From an uncultured Gammaproteobacteria bacterium (lineage in GTDB: Bacteria > Pseudomonadota > Gammaproteobacteria > UBA6429 > Thiohalophilaceae): a stretch of DNA of 64,000 bases. The stretch is taken from assembly GCA_913064945.1 (NCBI GenBank), contig CAJYAN010000005.1, forward strand, positions 186,001 through 250,000. Reading direction: 5' to 3'. Position numbers and translations under genes: made by a program. Positions 46,057 through 55,125 of this stretch are shown here, in pieces. The stretch's first letter is position 1. Each line of letters starts with the position of its first letter. A model generated the notes under the pieces. That model was given only the letters and a program-made list of their open reading frames with translations, was not told the DNA's origin and made no database searches.

Positions 46057-47061
46057 TTATGAATCCTTGAGCAGGATTTCTTCCAGTGCTGACGTTACGG
46101 CCGCCACCGCGGGTTGGCCCCCTTCAATGGCAAAGACCACTTTGTGTAGACCAAAGCGCGGTTGATAGTTAAAGGGTAGCGTTGAGATAAAGATCCCCAC
46201 GGTCGGGGTTGCTGTCGCGATGGCCAGATTGCGAATGCCGGTATCATTGGCGACCAGCGCCGTTGCGCCATTGATGAGCGCCGGGGTTTTATCGCTACCA
46301 CGAATATATTGCAGATTCGCCTGCTTACCGGCTTGTTGCAGTATTTTCTGACATACCTGATCTTCCCAGTCGGCGACGCCGCCCAGCAGGATGTGCTGAT
46401 AGTCAGGGTGTGTTTGCAGCATCTGTTTTATAAGCTCGGTAAAATGCTCGGGCAACCATGCCTTGTAGCTGTCCGAGGCAGTGGGGAAATAGACCAGATA
46501 GGGTTGCTCTATATCGAGCGTGCCGGGATTATAATCAAAGTGTAAAGGCCACTCATAGTCCACACCCAGGACCTGTAACTGGTCGAGAAAGGTCTCGGCC
46601 TCAAAGCGAAAACCGGTGCGGTTCAGGGCGATATCGTAAATAAAACGATGTAGTCGACGGTGCTGAAAGCCGATTTTAAGTGTCGCCCTGTTTAAAAACG
46701 AGATCCAGAAAGTACGCGTAACGGCAGAGAGATCAAACAACAGGTCGTGTGGGCCAAGCTCACGAAAGTTTCTCAGGCGGGCCATGGCCCCGGCTTTTTG
46801 CTGACGGCTTAGAGTGACGTGGACGCGGTCCACCAGGTCATGGGGAATTCCTGCCTGATAGTTATCCACGACGCTCAGGGTAATTTTGGCATTCGGAAAG
46901 TATTGGCGTAAAGCGAGAAAAAAGGGTCTGGTGAGTAGCATATCCCCGAGTGCTGCATGTTTCAGCACCGCGATGCTGTCGACATTAGCAAACTGAAGGT
47001 TTGCAGCTTTTGCAGGGGCCTTGGCGGCAACCCAGGTACGTTTCCAGGACCAGATTTTCAT
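46057..47061 (-). CDS. GT9 heptosyltransferase-family protein
   Basis: A 334-residue GT9 protein. After a basic N-terminal extension it has SIAVLKHAALGDMLLTRPFF, then VYFPTASDSYKAWLPEHFTEL and a donor-site-like LVANDTGIRNLAIATATPTV. The GDMLLTRP motif replaces the usual GD(V/I)..T.P of WaaC/WaaF, so specificity may differ from heptose. It is on the minus strand between two plus-strand genes, converging with the methyltransferase (19-base gap) and divergent from another GT9 gene (66 bases). Confidence 0.83.
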   Translation of the reverse strand: MKIWSWKRTWVAAKAPAKAANLQFANVDSIAVLKHAALGDMLLTRPFFLALRQYFPNAKITLSVVDNYQAGIPHDLVDRVHVTLSRQQKAGAMARLRNFRELGPHDLLFDLSAVTRTFWISFLNRATLKIGFQHRRLHRFIYDIALNRTGFRFEAETFLDQLQVLGVDYEWPLHFDYNPGTLDIEQPYLVYFPTASDSYKAWLPEHFTELIKQMLQTHPDYQHILLGGVADWEDQVCQKILQQAGKQANLQYIRGSDKTPALINGATALVANDTGIRNLAIATATPTVGIFISTLPFNYQPRFGLHKVVFAIEGGQPAVAAVTSALEEILLKDS

Positions 47062-47127
47062 GAATGACGGATAGCAGCGTTGTTTTTGGTTATGCTAAGA
47101 TGATGCGACAATTATATTAGACTATAC

Positions 47128-48183
47128 ATGTATTTAGATAGCACTTCGATTAACAAAATCTGCATTCTGTCCTGGGGCCTGATTGGCGATGTTTTTATCC
47201 GTGTGCCAGTGATTGAGGCGGTCAAGCAGCGATTTCCAGATGCCCTGATCGATGTGGTGGTCGATCCGTCCAGCGTTGGTGTACTGCTAAACCACCCGGC
47301 GATTTACCGTGTTATCCCTTATAGCCGCAAAAAAAAACCACGCCTGCACTACCTGTTTAATTCTCTCCGCAATCTCTCGATTTTACGCGGTAATGCCTAC
47401 GATCTTTGTATCAACCTTTACTGTGGTGGCTCGAGTCCCGTCATCAGCCGGCTCAGTGGTGCACGCTATCGTCTTAGTTATAATCATACGAAAGCACTAC
47501 GTTGGGCCAATAATCTGCAGGTTGAGACGCCTTCCTTCTGCGGAAACTGGGTTGTTGCCCTGGCAAAAATGCTCGAACCTCTGGGTATTGAGTCGCAACT
47601 GGTTCGACGCGGGACATCCTTTTACTGCACCGATGTCGCTGAGCAGAAGGCCGCACAGCTCCTCGATGGTGTCCAGCGTCCCCTCATCGGACTCAATCTG
47701 GGGGCAGGACCAGAAATCAAGCGTTGGCCTATTCGTGCATTTCTGGAGATGGCAGAACGGCTCTGTAAGGAATATGCGGTGCAGTTTGTCTTATTTACCA
47801 ATCCAGGCATGGAACAGCTGGCAGAGGAATTTTCCGACAAGTTTCAAGCCGCTGAGAAGTTGCAAACCCTGCCCGTGTTGTCTCTGGATGAAGTGGGGGC
47901 CGTGATGCAACACTGTGCGGTCATGATCACCGGTGATACTTCCCTGATGCATATGTCATTCGGCCTGAAACGACCAACCCTGGTGCTGTTTACCTCGACT
48001 CGGCCTGAAGTCGTTGAGCCGGAGGATTGTCTGCATGCAGACTGCTTTGTGGAAGACCCCACGCAGACCGATGCCTGTGGTAATGCCCTGGGCAGTAAAG
48101 ATATCCCCGTGAACGAAGTATGTGAAAAGTTTGCTATGCTTGCCCAACAAACGGGGCTGACACCCCTTCGGCAAATGTCCTGA
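47128..48183 (+). CDS. GT9 heptosyltransferase-family protein
   Basis: A 351-residue GT9 protein beginning MYLDSTSINKICILSWGLIG, then DVFIRVPVIEAVKQRFPDAL. The donor region has LIGLNLGAGPEIKRWPIRAF and MITGDTSLMHMSFGLKRPTL. The C-terminus has HADCFVEDPTQTDACGNALG. It is the third GT9 family gene in 8 kb and its acceptor cannot be told from sequence. It precedes a methyltransferase by 7 bases. Confidence 0.85.
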   Translation: MYLDSTSINKICILSWGLIGDVFIRVPVIEAVKQRFPDALIDVVVDPSSVGVLLNHPAIYRVIPYSRKKKPRLHYLFNSLRNLSILRGNAYDLCINLYCGGSSPVISRLSGARYRLSYNHTKALRWANNLQVETPSFCGNWVVALAKMLEPLGIESQLVRRGTSFYCTDVAEQKAAQLLDGVQRPLIGLNLGAGPEIKRWPIRAFLEMAERLCKEYAVQFVLFTNPGMEQLAEEFSDKFQAAEKLQTLPVLSLDEVGAVMQHCAVMITGDTSLMHMSFGLKRPTLVLFTSTRPEVVEPEDCLHADCFVEDPTQTDACGNALGSKDIPVNEVCEKFAMLAQQTGLTPLRQMS

Positions 48184-48190
48184 GGTCGCT

Positions 48191-48877
48191 ATGATCAGAG
48201 AAATTATAAAACGTATCCGATATAACCTGTTTGCGCCAATGCCGCATCGCTATGAAAACAAGCCGATTAAGGACAGGATACGGAAAATTCGTTACAACCT
48301 GTTTGGACACATACCATTTCTCGGCAGAAAAAAATCCATTGGTGAGACCGCCAAGGCGAAACGCCGTCGGCAACGCGAAGACTTTTTTACGAAGTTTTGT
48401 CAGGGCAAGGGTCTGGATATCGGTTATGGCGGTGACCCGGTGGTGAGTAATGTCCGTGGTTGGGATTTTGAACATGGTGATGCCCAGTTGCTACGTGGCC
48501 TGGATAATGAAAGTTACGATTTTGTCTATTCCAGCCACCTGCTGGAGCACCTCCCCGATGTGGAACTGGCGATTAAAAACTGGTGGCGTGTACTGAAGCC
48601 TGGTGGGTTTCTCCTGCTTTACCTGCCGCATCGCGATCTATATGAAAAAAAGACGAGCCTGCCTTCACGCTTTAATTTTGATCACCTGCATTTCTTTTTG
48701 CCAGACCAGGATGAAGCACCGGATACCATTGGCCTGGTGCCGCTGCTGGAGAAGTCACTACAAAATGCCGAAATTGTCTATGCCAGGGTTTGTGATGAAG
48801 GCTATGTCAATCCGGCTGACGAGCTTCCCAGCCAGGGTGAATTTTCCATTGAAATCGTTGTGCGTAAAACTGCATAA
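48191..48877 (+). CDS. class I SAM-dependent methyltransferase
   Basis: A 228-residue protein with a basic N-terminal stretch (MIREIIKRIRYNLFAPMPHR). The methyltransferase core has LDIGYGGDPVVSNVRGWDFE, YDFVYSSHLLEHLPDVELAI and VLKPGGFLLLYLPH. The G-rich motif I is present. The basic start contains two near-identical segments (RIRYNLFAPMP and KIRYNLFGHIP), a short internal duplication. The likely substrate is a cell-surface sugar. Runs in series with the GT9 gene before it and the FkbM-type gene after it. Confidence 0.82.
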   Translation: MIREIIKRIRYNLFAPMPHRYENKPIKDRIRKIRYNLFGHIPFLGRKKSIGETAKAKRRRQREDFFTKFCQGKGLDIGYGGDPVVSNVRGWDFEHGDAQLLRGLDNESYDFVYSSHLLEHLPDVELAIKNWWRVLKPGGFLLLYLPHRDLYEKKTSLPSRFNFDHLHFFLPDQDEAPDTIGLVPLLEKSLQNAEIVYARVCDEGYVNPADELPSQGEFSIEIVVRKTA

Positions 48878-48906
48878 AATACTACTCTCTATCAAACAGG
48901 ATCACT

Positions 48907-49821
48907 ATGTCGCATCGTGCTGGTAAATTGACTCGCCTCTTTCGTAAACTACGCTGGTTTTTTCTGGTTTATATTTTGCCCCGTCACGATGCCACGGTCT
49001 TGACAAAAAATGGACTACTAAGTTTCGACAGCCGGGATCGCACCCTTGGCCGCAGCCTGCACCTGGAACGGGAGTTTGAGTTCGATGGTATGATGAAGAC
49101 GGTTGAGTTGTTGCAACAGCAACACTTCATCCCGCAGGACCTGAGTCAGGCAGCGATGCTGGATGTAGGTGGCTATATTGGGATGATCTCAGTAGGCTTT
49201 GTGCGGACGGGGACTTTTGCTCAGGCGTTGGCCTTTGAACCCAACCCAAATAACTATCGCTTATTGGAAAAAAACATCGTACAAAATGGTCTGACTGAAA
49301 AAATTATGCCGTATAACGTTGCCCTGTCAGATCGTAAACAAACATTGGCGATGGAATTAAGTAAAAAAAATTATGGTGATCACCGTATCCGAGAAAAGAG
49401 TCACGAGGCGACAGGTGATCACTACGGTGAATCAGGCCGAAAAGTCATTAACGTCGAGTCGGTTACCCTTGATGAATTACTGACGAATGTTGATTCCACC
49501 GTGGTAGAGCGGGTGAGCCTGGTGTGGATGGATATTCAGGGCCATGAAGGTAAATTTCTCAAGGGAAGTAAGGAGTTTTTCAAGTCACACCAGCACGTCC
49601 CCGTGGCGATGGAATTCTGGCCATACGGGATTCGACGCTCGGGAATGTCGAAGGAAGAATTCTGTCGTATCGTAAAAGAACTATTTCAGAACTTCTATAT
49701 TCTTGATGAACAAACGCCGCGACTACGGGATATCCAGAGTATTGATTCCTATTTTGAAAAATTTAATGCCCCCGATACCGGTGCCCATCTTATTCTAGTC
49801 AATGAGCCTGTTGTGCAATAA
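48907..49821 (+). CDS. FkbM-family methyltransferase
   Basis: A 304-residue FkbM-type SAM methyltransferase. It has MLDVGGYIGMISVGFVRTGT, ALAFEPNPNNYRLLEKNI, MPYNVALSDRKQTLAMEL and VSLVWMDIQGHEGKFLKGSK, the usual order for the family. FkbM enzymes methylate hydroxyl groups of sugars or polyketides; here an LPS sugar is likely. The N-terminus (about 1-45) is hydrophobic and basic. It follows the preceding methyltransferase by 29 bases. Confidence 0.87.
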   Translation: MSHRAGKLTRLFRKLRWFFLVYILPRHDATVLTKNGLLSFDSRDRTLGRSLHLEREFEFDGMMKTVELLQQQHFIPQDLSQAAMLDVGGYIGMISVGFVRTGTFAQALAFEPNPNNYRLLEKNIVQNGLTEKIMPYNVALSDRKQTLAMELSKKNYGDHRIREKSHEATGDHYGESGRKVINVESVTLDELLTNVDSTVVERVSLVWMDIQGHEGKFLKGSKEFFKSHQHVPVAMEFWPYGIRRSGMSKEEFCRIVKELFQNFYILDEQTPRLRDIQSIDSYFEKFNAPDTGAHLILVNEPVVQ

Positions 49822-49836
49822 GTTGTTTGTCTCTCC

Positions 49837-49863
49837 AGTGTAAGTGATGCAAGCTACACTTTT
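49837..49863 (+). terminator. weak hairpin between convergent genes
   Basis: Arms AGTGTA (49837-49842) and TACACT (49855-49860) with a 12-base loop, then TTT. It lies 15 bases after the FkbM-type gene and before the opposing GT39 gene. A weak terminator candidate. Confidence 0.35.
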
Positions 49864-49869
49864 ACGCAG

Positions 49870-51477
49870 TCAATCGCCCGCGTGAGTTATCTCGATTATA
49901 TTGATGGCCGCTGAAGTATAGATTAAGCCACGTGTGCTTTTCATTGTCTCATCGGCAGAGAGAACTTTAAATCGCCTCGTCCTGGTAGCCGGGTTAATAA
50001 CAGGAGAGGGATTCTGATAGATGGCCAGGTAAGCGGGTATGGTCTTGTATAGTTTCCATTGTCCTTCAGGTAATTTCTGTATTTCATCTGAGAATGAAAT
50101 TTCGACGCGCTGCCCTTTACCGATGACTGAATCGAAACTGGTTTTGATTTTGGCAAGATGTCTAAAGCTTGGCATAAACGCAGATGATGTTTTGAGTTGC
50201 AGGCTTTGGTAGTTATAGAAAATTACCACCATACAGATATTAAATGCTGTCATAGCGAGAAACATTCTTGTTAGTATCCAGGCGCTGGACCTGTTTGCCA
50301 TGTGCTGAATGACCAGGCCGGGCAGCAGGAAAAGCAGCGGAAAAATAATGATGCTATAGCGAGTGGCATAAGCCTTACCCGTGAAGGTGTAGAGCAGGAG
50401 CGGCAGCACTAGCAGAATGCCGGTAAATAGCGTCGTACTATGCTGTTGATACCGTTCTCTAAGCGACATTTTTCCTGAAAATATCGATCGATATAGTCTT
50501 TTCATGAAACGGATTACAACAATAAGTGCGAGTGTCAGTGAAATGAGATTGACAATAAGTAACAGGATATACGAGCCAAAGCAGGCATCGCCAAACTGTT
50601 TGAAATCCTCAAAACCCCGTCCTGCCCATTGTCCGGGATGATTCGTCAGCATGGCAATGGGTGTCGAAATAACCTTCAGCGTCCCGGCAGAAAAATGACG
50701 GTCGCCCGTAAGCATAAGCTGCGTATTCTGCCAGTGATGCTGTATTTCACCGATGACGTAAGGCATGTAGAGTGCGATACCCGCAAGGACACCGGCGACG
50801 AAGTAGCGTCTATTAATTCTCGCAGGGGAAATGATCAGTAGTAAAAGAATAGCAGGATAGTAAAATATGCCGATCATATGAAATTGAGGAATGCCCGCCG
50901 CCAGCAGACAAACCCAGAAGATGTTTCTGGAGTGATCTGCCTGGGTCGTCTGCCACAGGGCAAGAAACAACAGCGCGCCAAGGAGGGCGAGAGGGAAGGG
51001 ATTATAGAGACCCGCGGAATAATATATGCCCCAGGCGGAGAACGAATAAAGCAAGGTACTAAACAAGGCGTAACGATTTGGCATCATGACCCGGGCAAGC
51101 CGGTAGACCAGGTAGATCGCCAGCGTATTTAATATCACCATACCAAAAATGGCACCCTCCGCCGTACTGCCACCGATTTTGTACAGACCAGCCACCAGCA
51201 TGGCCCACAACGGTCCGGGTAAATTTCCCTGGTTGAGTGCAGGTGAGCCGAGATAAAGCATGTGCTGATCGCCTGCCAGAAATCCCAGGGCATATTGCAG
51301 AGCGGTGACCTCATCATTGATGGCGAAATAGGTATAGGCCTGACCGACGTACAGCGAATAAAAACGCAACAAAAACCCGCCGAAAATAATGACGGCAAGT
51401 GTCAACCTGTGAGCCCTCGATGAATCATTGTCAATCAGGGATGCATAGGCGTATAGCCGGTTTTTTATTGTCTTCAT
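49870..51477 (-). CDS. GT39/ArnT-like membrane glycosyltransferase
   Basis: A 535-residue integral membrane GT-C enzyme. The first periplasmic loop has FAINDEVTALQYALGFLAGD, matching the Asp/Glu-bearing catalytic loop of the PMT/ArnT superfamily. About 10-12 membrane helices are visible. It uses a polyprenyl-phosphate sugar as donor. The gene directly follows a GtrA-like flippase and a GtrB-like transferase gene, a set that makes and uses such donors. I start at ATG 51475-51477; a longer frame would overlap gtrA. Confidence 0.85.
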   Translation of the reverse strand: MKTIKNRLYAYASLIDNDSSRAHRLTLAVIIFGGFLLRFYSLYVGQAYTYFAINDEVTALQYALGFLAGDQHMLYLGSPALNQGNLPGPLWAMLVAGLYKIGGSTAEGAIFGMVILNTLAIYLVYRLARVMMPNRYALFSTLLYSFSAWGIYYSAGLYNPFPLALLGALLFLALWQTTQADHSRNIFWVCLLAAGIPQFHMIGIFYYPAILLLLIISPARINRRYFVAGVLAGIALYMPYVIGEIQHHWQNTQLMLTGDRHFSAGTLKVISTPIAMLTNHPGQWAGRGFEDFKQFGDACFGSYILLLIVNLISLTLALIVVIRFMKRLYRSIFSGKMSLRERYQQHSTTLFTGILLVLPLLLYTFTGKAYATRYSIIIFPLLFLLPGLVIQHMANRSSAWILTRMFLAMTAFNICMVVIFYNYQSLQLKTSSAFMPSFRHLAKIKTSFDSVIGKGQRVEISFSDEIQKLPEGQWKLYKTIPAYLAIYQNPSPVINPATRTRRFKVLSADETMKSTRGLIYTSAAINIIEITHAGD

Positions 51478-51481
51478 ATCG

Positions 51482-51868
51482 TTACGCCATAACCTGAAAG
51501 GTCCAGTATTTATTAGCAAGAAAATTCCACGCCAGTACAGCCGCTGTCGCCAGGAGTTGCGCGATAAGGTACTGGAGGTCGATAGATTCGATCAGAACAT
51601 ACATGAGTCCCGTGTTGATGCAGGCGCCTATCGCGGCGACGACTAGAAATTTGACCAGTGTCTCGCGATGTGGCTTGTCGCTCTTGAAGGTGTAGCGATA
51701 ATTCAGGATGTAATTGATTAATGCCCCCACCAGGAAGCCGAGTGTCGATGCCAGCACGGGATTTTGTTTGGTAACCTCAACCAGTAATATTAACATGGCA
51801 TATTGTCCGCTGGTGCCAACGGCGCCGACTACGGAGAACAACAGAAATTGTTTCAGGCCCTGATTCAT
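51482..51868 (-). CDS. GtrA-family small flippase-like membrane protein
   Basis: A 128-residue GtrA-like protein with four membrane helices: FLLFSVVGAVGTSGQYAMLI, VLASTLGFLVGALINYILNY, the third near FLVVAAIGACINTGLMYVLI and LIAQLLATAAVLAWNFLANK. The conserved NY.LNRRYTF-like motif is NYRYTFKSD. GtrA proteins are thought to flip undecaprenyl-phosphate sugar. It lies between the gtrB-like and GT39 genes on the same strand (4-base gap to the latter). Confidence 0.92.
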   Translation of the reverse strand: MNQGLKQFLLFSVVGAVGTSGQYAMLILLVEVTKQNPVLASTLGFLVGALINYILNYRYTFKSDKPHRETLVKFLVVAAIGACINTGLMYVLIESIDLQYLIAQLLATAAVLAWNFLANKYWTFQVMA

Positions 51869-51900
51869 CTTATTGCCACGCCTGGCTGGGCAGCGATCTA

Positions 51901-52878
51901 TTATTCTTCATCACTTTCGGCGCGTGGCGGCAGGTACTGGTTTAAAAAATACAGCGGCCGACGTTTGGTTTCGGTAAAAATTCGCCCAATGTATTCCCCC
52001 AGTATGCCGATAAACATCAGCTGCACGCCGCCAAGAAACAGAATAATCACAATCAGCGAGGGATAGCCTGGCACCGGATTGCCATACAGGAGTGTACGCA
52101 CCAGAAAATAGATTCCATAACTCAACGCCCCCAGGGCAACGATTAATCCCGAGTAGCTGGCGAACTTAAGCGGGGCGATTGTAAATGAGGTAATGCCCTC
52201 GATAGCAAAATTCCACAGACGCCAGTAATTCCATTTGGTCTGCCCGGCCTGACGCGGGTCGCGCTCATATAGAACTGCTTTTTGTTTATAGCCGATCCAG
52301 GTGAACAGGCCCTTCATAAAGCGATGGTGTTCGGTGAGCGTATTCAGGGCATCGACGGCGCGCCGACTCAGTAGACGAAAGTCGCCGGTGTCTTCCGGGA
52401 GCTTGACGTGTCCCATGCGCTGCATGATGCGGTAGAAGCCATGTGCGGTCGCCTTTTTGATAAAGCTTTCGCCCTCGCGGCGTGAGCGTTTGGCATAGAC
52501 AACATCATAGCCGTTGTGCCATTCGTTGATCAGTTCCGGAATGAGTTCCGGCGGGTCCTGCAGGTCGGCATCAATAACCACAACCGCATCACCCCGGGCC
52601 TTATGTAAACCAGCAGTGAGGGCGATCTCTTTACCAAAGTTGCGACTAAGATCGACTACGGCCACACGGTGGTCATCACGATATAGAGATTCGATAATTG
52701 CCAAAGTGTCGTCCTGGCTACCATCATTGACGTAGATAATCTCACTGGCAAATGATAACGTATTGAGTACGACGGAGAGCCGCTGGTGAAAGTCTGGTAA
52801 TACCTCTTGCTCATTATAAACGGGCACTACAATCGAAATTTCTGAAGCCGGTTGCGAAGTCACTGTCATACGCTCCAT
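51901..52878 (-). CDS. polyprenyl-phosphate glycosyltransferase (GtrB/DPM1-like GT2)
   Basis: A 325-residue GT2 protein with cytosolic catalytic domain and two C-terminal membrane helices (about 228-290). Motifs: SIVVPVYNEQEVLPDFHQRL, IIYVNDGSQDDTLAIIESLY, VVVIDADLQDPPELIPELIN and QAGQTKWNYWRLWNFAIEGI. This matches GtrB-type enzymes that load a sugar on undecaprenyl phosphate. ATG 52876-52878 or 52867-52869 may be the start. It is the first gene of a gtrB-gtrA-GT39 set. Confidence 0.92.
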   Translation of the reverse strand: MERMTVTSQPASEISIVVPVYNEQEVLPDFHQRLSVVLNTLSFASEIIYVNDGSQDDTLAIIESLYRDDHRVAVVDLSRNFGKEIALTAGLHKARGDAVVVIDADLQDPPELIPELINEWHNGYDVVYAKRSRREGESFIKKATAHGFYRIMQRMGHVKLPEDTGDFRLLSRRAVDALNTLTEHHRFMKGLFTWIGYKQKAVLYERDPRQAGQTKWNYWRLWNFAIEGITSFTIAPLKFASYSGLIVALGALSYGIYFLVRTLLYGNPVPGYPSLIVIILFLGGVQLMFIGILGEYIGRIFTETKRRPLYFLNQYLPPRAESDEE

Positions 52879-52944
52879 GATTGAGCAGATATTATTTGGT
52901 TAGTCATTGTACACAAATCTTGCGACGAACGGACACTGACAGGG

Positions 52945-53988
52945 TTAAGGGTAGCCGCGGCCATTCGGGGCAGTGCCCCCTGCTAGGGCACCAAACTGTG
53001 GCGGCTGATACAATATCGCAGGTTCAATACCCGCGATATCAAAATAGTCGAGGCAGCTGTCATGCACAAAAAATAGATTGGCACCGGACAGTTCGATATA
53101 AACTAGATGATAGCCCTTTCGCCGCCCTAGTTCATACAATGCCTGCAGACTGGCACCTTCCTGCGCTGTGCCGCTCAGCCGAAAGGCATCGGTTTCGGGC
53201 ACGACATAGGAGTGTCCCGGCGGGATTGATGGGTTCGATTCGACCAGTACGATTTTGGGTTCAAAATCAGTTAGCGCCTGCCAGAGATAATAATCGGGAC
53301 CATCCACATCGATCGACAGGACCTCAAAGTCCCGGGGTACACCGGCGCGTTCGAATAGGCTGTTGATGTTTTCTTTGTAGATAAATTCATTGAGTAGTGT
53401 CACGCGTGGATTGTCAGAATAACGTTGCCCCAGCTTTTTGAAAAAACGTGGGTCGGGTTCGATCAGACAGGCATGCCAGCCATGATCCTTAATCAGGTAA
53501 CGGCTATTACTCATGTATTCACCATCATAGGCGCCAAATTCGACGACGTATTGATGTTTGATAGGGATATGCCTTAGTAACGCCTGGATGACACCATCCT
53601 CACCATGTTGTGAGTAGACTGCCCGCTCTGCCTGTTCTAGCTCCTGGACCAGGGGCAGATGATCGGTCGTTTGCCAGCGCGTGGGGTTGTAGGTGAAGCC
53701 AGTGCAGGCACCCTTAATATCGTAAGCAGGGTGTGCGTTGTTGAATGGCTTAATACGGAACAGTCCAGCTTTAATTTCGACTTCACATACTGTCGGTTTG
53801 AAGTACTCCTGCCAGGTGGGCAGGTCGGAACGATCCACCTGCATGTTATCGCCCGCATGTGTGACGAGGGTAAAGGTCTTTCCGGACAGGCCTGTCGAGG
53901 CCAGCAAGGCCTGTAACGGATTCTGAAAGTCATGTTTGAGCTTGTGGTATTTCGTAAGGCTAAGTCCTGTAAGACGACTAAGACGCAT
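52945..53988 (-). CDS. FkbM-like methyltransferase domain protein
   Basis: A 347-residue protein with an N-terminal region (about 1-115) of unknown role and a C-terminal methyltransferase-like domain (about 120-335). Landmarks are YSQHGEDGVIQALLRHIPIK, YVVEFGAYDGEYMSNSRYLI, ACLIEPDPRFFKKLGQRYSD, and FEVLSIDVDGPDYYLWQALT. The order resembles FkbM enzymes found in glycan loci. The end (YQPPQFGALAGGTAPNGRGY) is low in structure. It stands by itself between gtrB and the GT9 gene. Confidence 0.78.
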   Translation of the reverse strand: MRLSRLTGLSLTKYHKLKHDFQNPLQALLASTGLSGKTFTLVTHAGDNMQVDRSDLPTWQEYFKPTVCEVEIKAGLFRIKPFNNAHPAYDIKGACTGFTYNPTRWQTTDHLPLVQELEQAERAVYSQHGEDGVIQALLRHIPIKHQYVVEFGAYDGEYMSNSRYLIKDHGWHACLIEPDPRFFKKLGQRYSDNPRVTLLNEFIYKENINSLFERAGVPRDFEVLSIDVDGPDYYLWQALTDFEPKIVLVESNPSIPPGHSYVVPETDAFRLSGTAQEGASLQALYELGRRKGYHLVYIELSGANLFFVHDSCLDYFDIAGIEPAILYQPPQFGALAGGTAPNGRGYP

Positions 53989-54045
53989 ATTCGTTTATCC
54001 TGAAAATATCGGTTTGTGTCTGGCTGGTAGCTGTGTAGTAGCCAG

Positions 54046-55125
54046 CTATTGCGTTGGTGCAGAATTATCTGCAATCACGCTATCAAGTTTGTGTTTGACG
54101 TCGGTGATGGAAATTCTTTCCATCGTGCCTTTATCACGTACTCTGACTCCCCAGGGCAACTCCGCAACACTCTTCGCATACTTGTCCTGCACTGCCTGAG
54201 GATATTGATTCACGACATATTGTGGAAAACTGTAGGGCCGCGCGCGATCCGGATTGGTGGTGGCATACAGGCCGATCACCGGCGTACCAACGGCATTGGC
54301 CAGGTGGGCGGTGCCGGCGTCGGGACTAATGACAACTGCGGCGCGTTGCAGCACGGCCAGTAACTGTTTCAGATCCGTCTTGCCAACCAGGTCAACCGGC
54401 TGGCTCTGCATGCCGGCGCTGATTGCCGTGGCATATTCACGTTCAATCGTCGCCGGGCCACCGGTGAGCACCACCTGCATGCCATACTTCTGCGTGGCAT
54501 AATTGGCCACGGCGGCATAGCCTTCTACCGTCCAGTTACGGTAGGCCATGCTGGAGCATGGCGCGATCACCAGGAGCGGTTTTTCGCTACTAAACTGTTG
54601 TCGAGCAAAAGCTTGGGCGCTTTCCGGAATAGGAATATTCCACTCCAGGCGGTGTTCCGAGATACCGAGGGCCTCGCTAAATCCCAACAGGCTGTCGATA
54701 ACATGCTGTCGCGTATGGGAGGCGATTTTTGCATTGGTGAATAACCATTGCAGATCCTTGGCGCGATCACGATCAAAGCCGAGGCGCACCCTGGCCGGGA
54801 TCAGCCGCGAGGCCACACTGGCGCGTAGTGACATCTGCATATGCAGCAGCACATCAAAGCGTCGCCCCTTCAGAGTCTGGTATAGTTGCCAGTAGGCACG
54901 CCAGCCCTGCTGTTTATCAAAGACAATAAACTCTATGTCGGGGATGTCGCTGACCAGGCTGTATTCCATTTTGCCAATCACCCAGGTGAGGCGGGTCTGC
55001 GGCCAGTGTGCCTGCAGGGTGCGTACCACCGGCAGGGTATGAGTAATATCGCCAATGGCGGAGAGACGCAATATGCAGATAGAATCGGGTTTATGTAATC
55101 GGGGTAATCGAACCAAGTGAATCAT
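54046..55125 (-). CDS. GT9 heptosyltransferase I-like protein
   Basis: A 359-residue GT9 enzyme. It has ICILRLSAIGDITHTLPVVR, which is WaaC-like, then PLLVIAPCSSMAYRNWTVEG and the donor site VVISPDAGTAHLANAVGTPV. Its neighbour kdkA modifies the Kdo to which WaaC adds heptose I, so WaaC is the best call, though it is longer than usual. The start is set at ATG 55123-55125; this overlaps the divergent kdkA start codon by 9 bases. A longer frame (from 55149) overlaps more. Confidence 0.86.
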   Translation of the reverse strand: MIHLVRLPRLHKPDSICILRLSAIGDITHTLPVVRTLQAHWPQTRLTWVIGKMEYSLVSDIPDIEFIVFDKQQGWRAYWQLYQTLKGRRFDVLLHMQMSLRASVASRLIPARVRLGFDRDRAKDLQWLFTNAKIASHTRQHVIDSLLGFSEALGISEHRLEWNIPIPESAQAFARQQFSSEKPLLVIAPCSSMAYRNWTVEGYAAVANYATQKYGMQVVLTGGPATIEREYATAISAGMQSQPVDLVGKTDLKQLLAVLQRAAVVISPDAGTAHLANAVGTPVIGLYATTNPDRARPYSFPQYVVNQYPQAVQDKYAKSVAELPWGVRVRDKGTMERISITDVKHKLDSVIADNSAPTQ

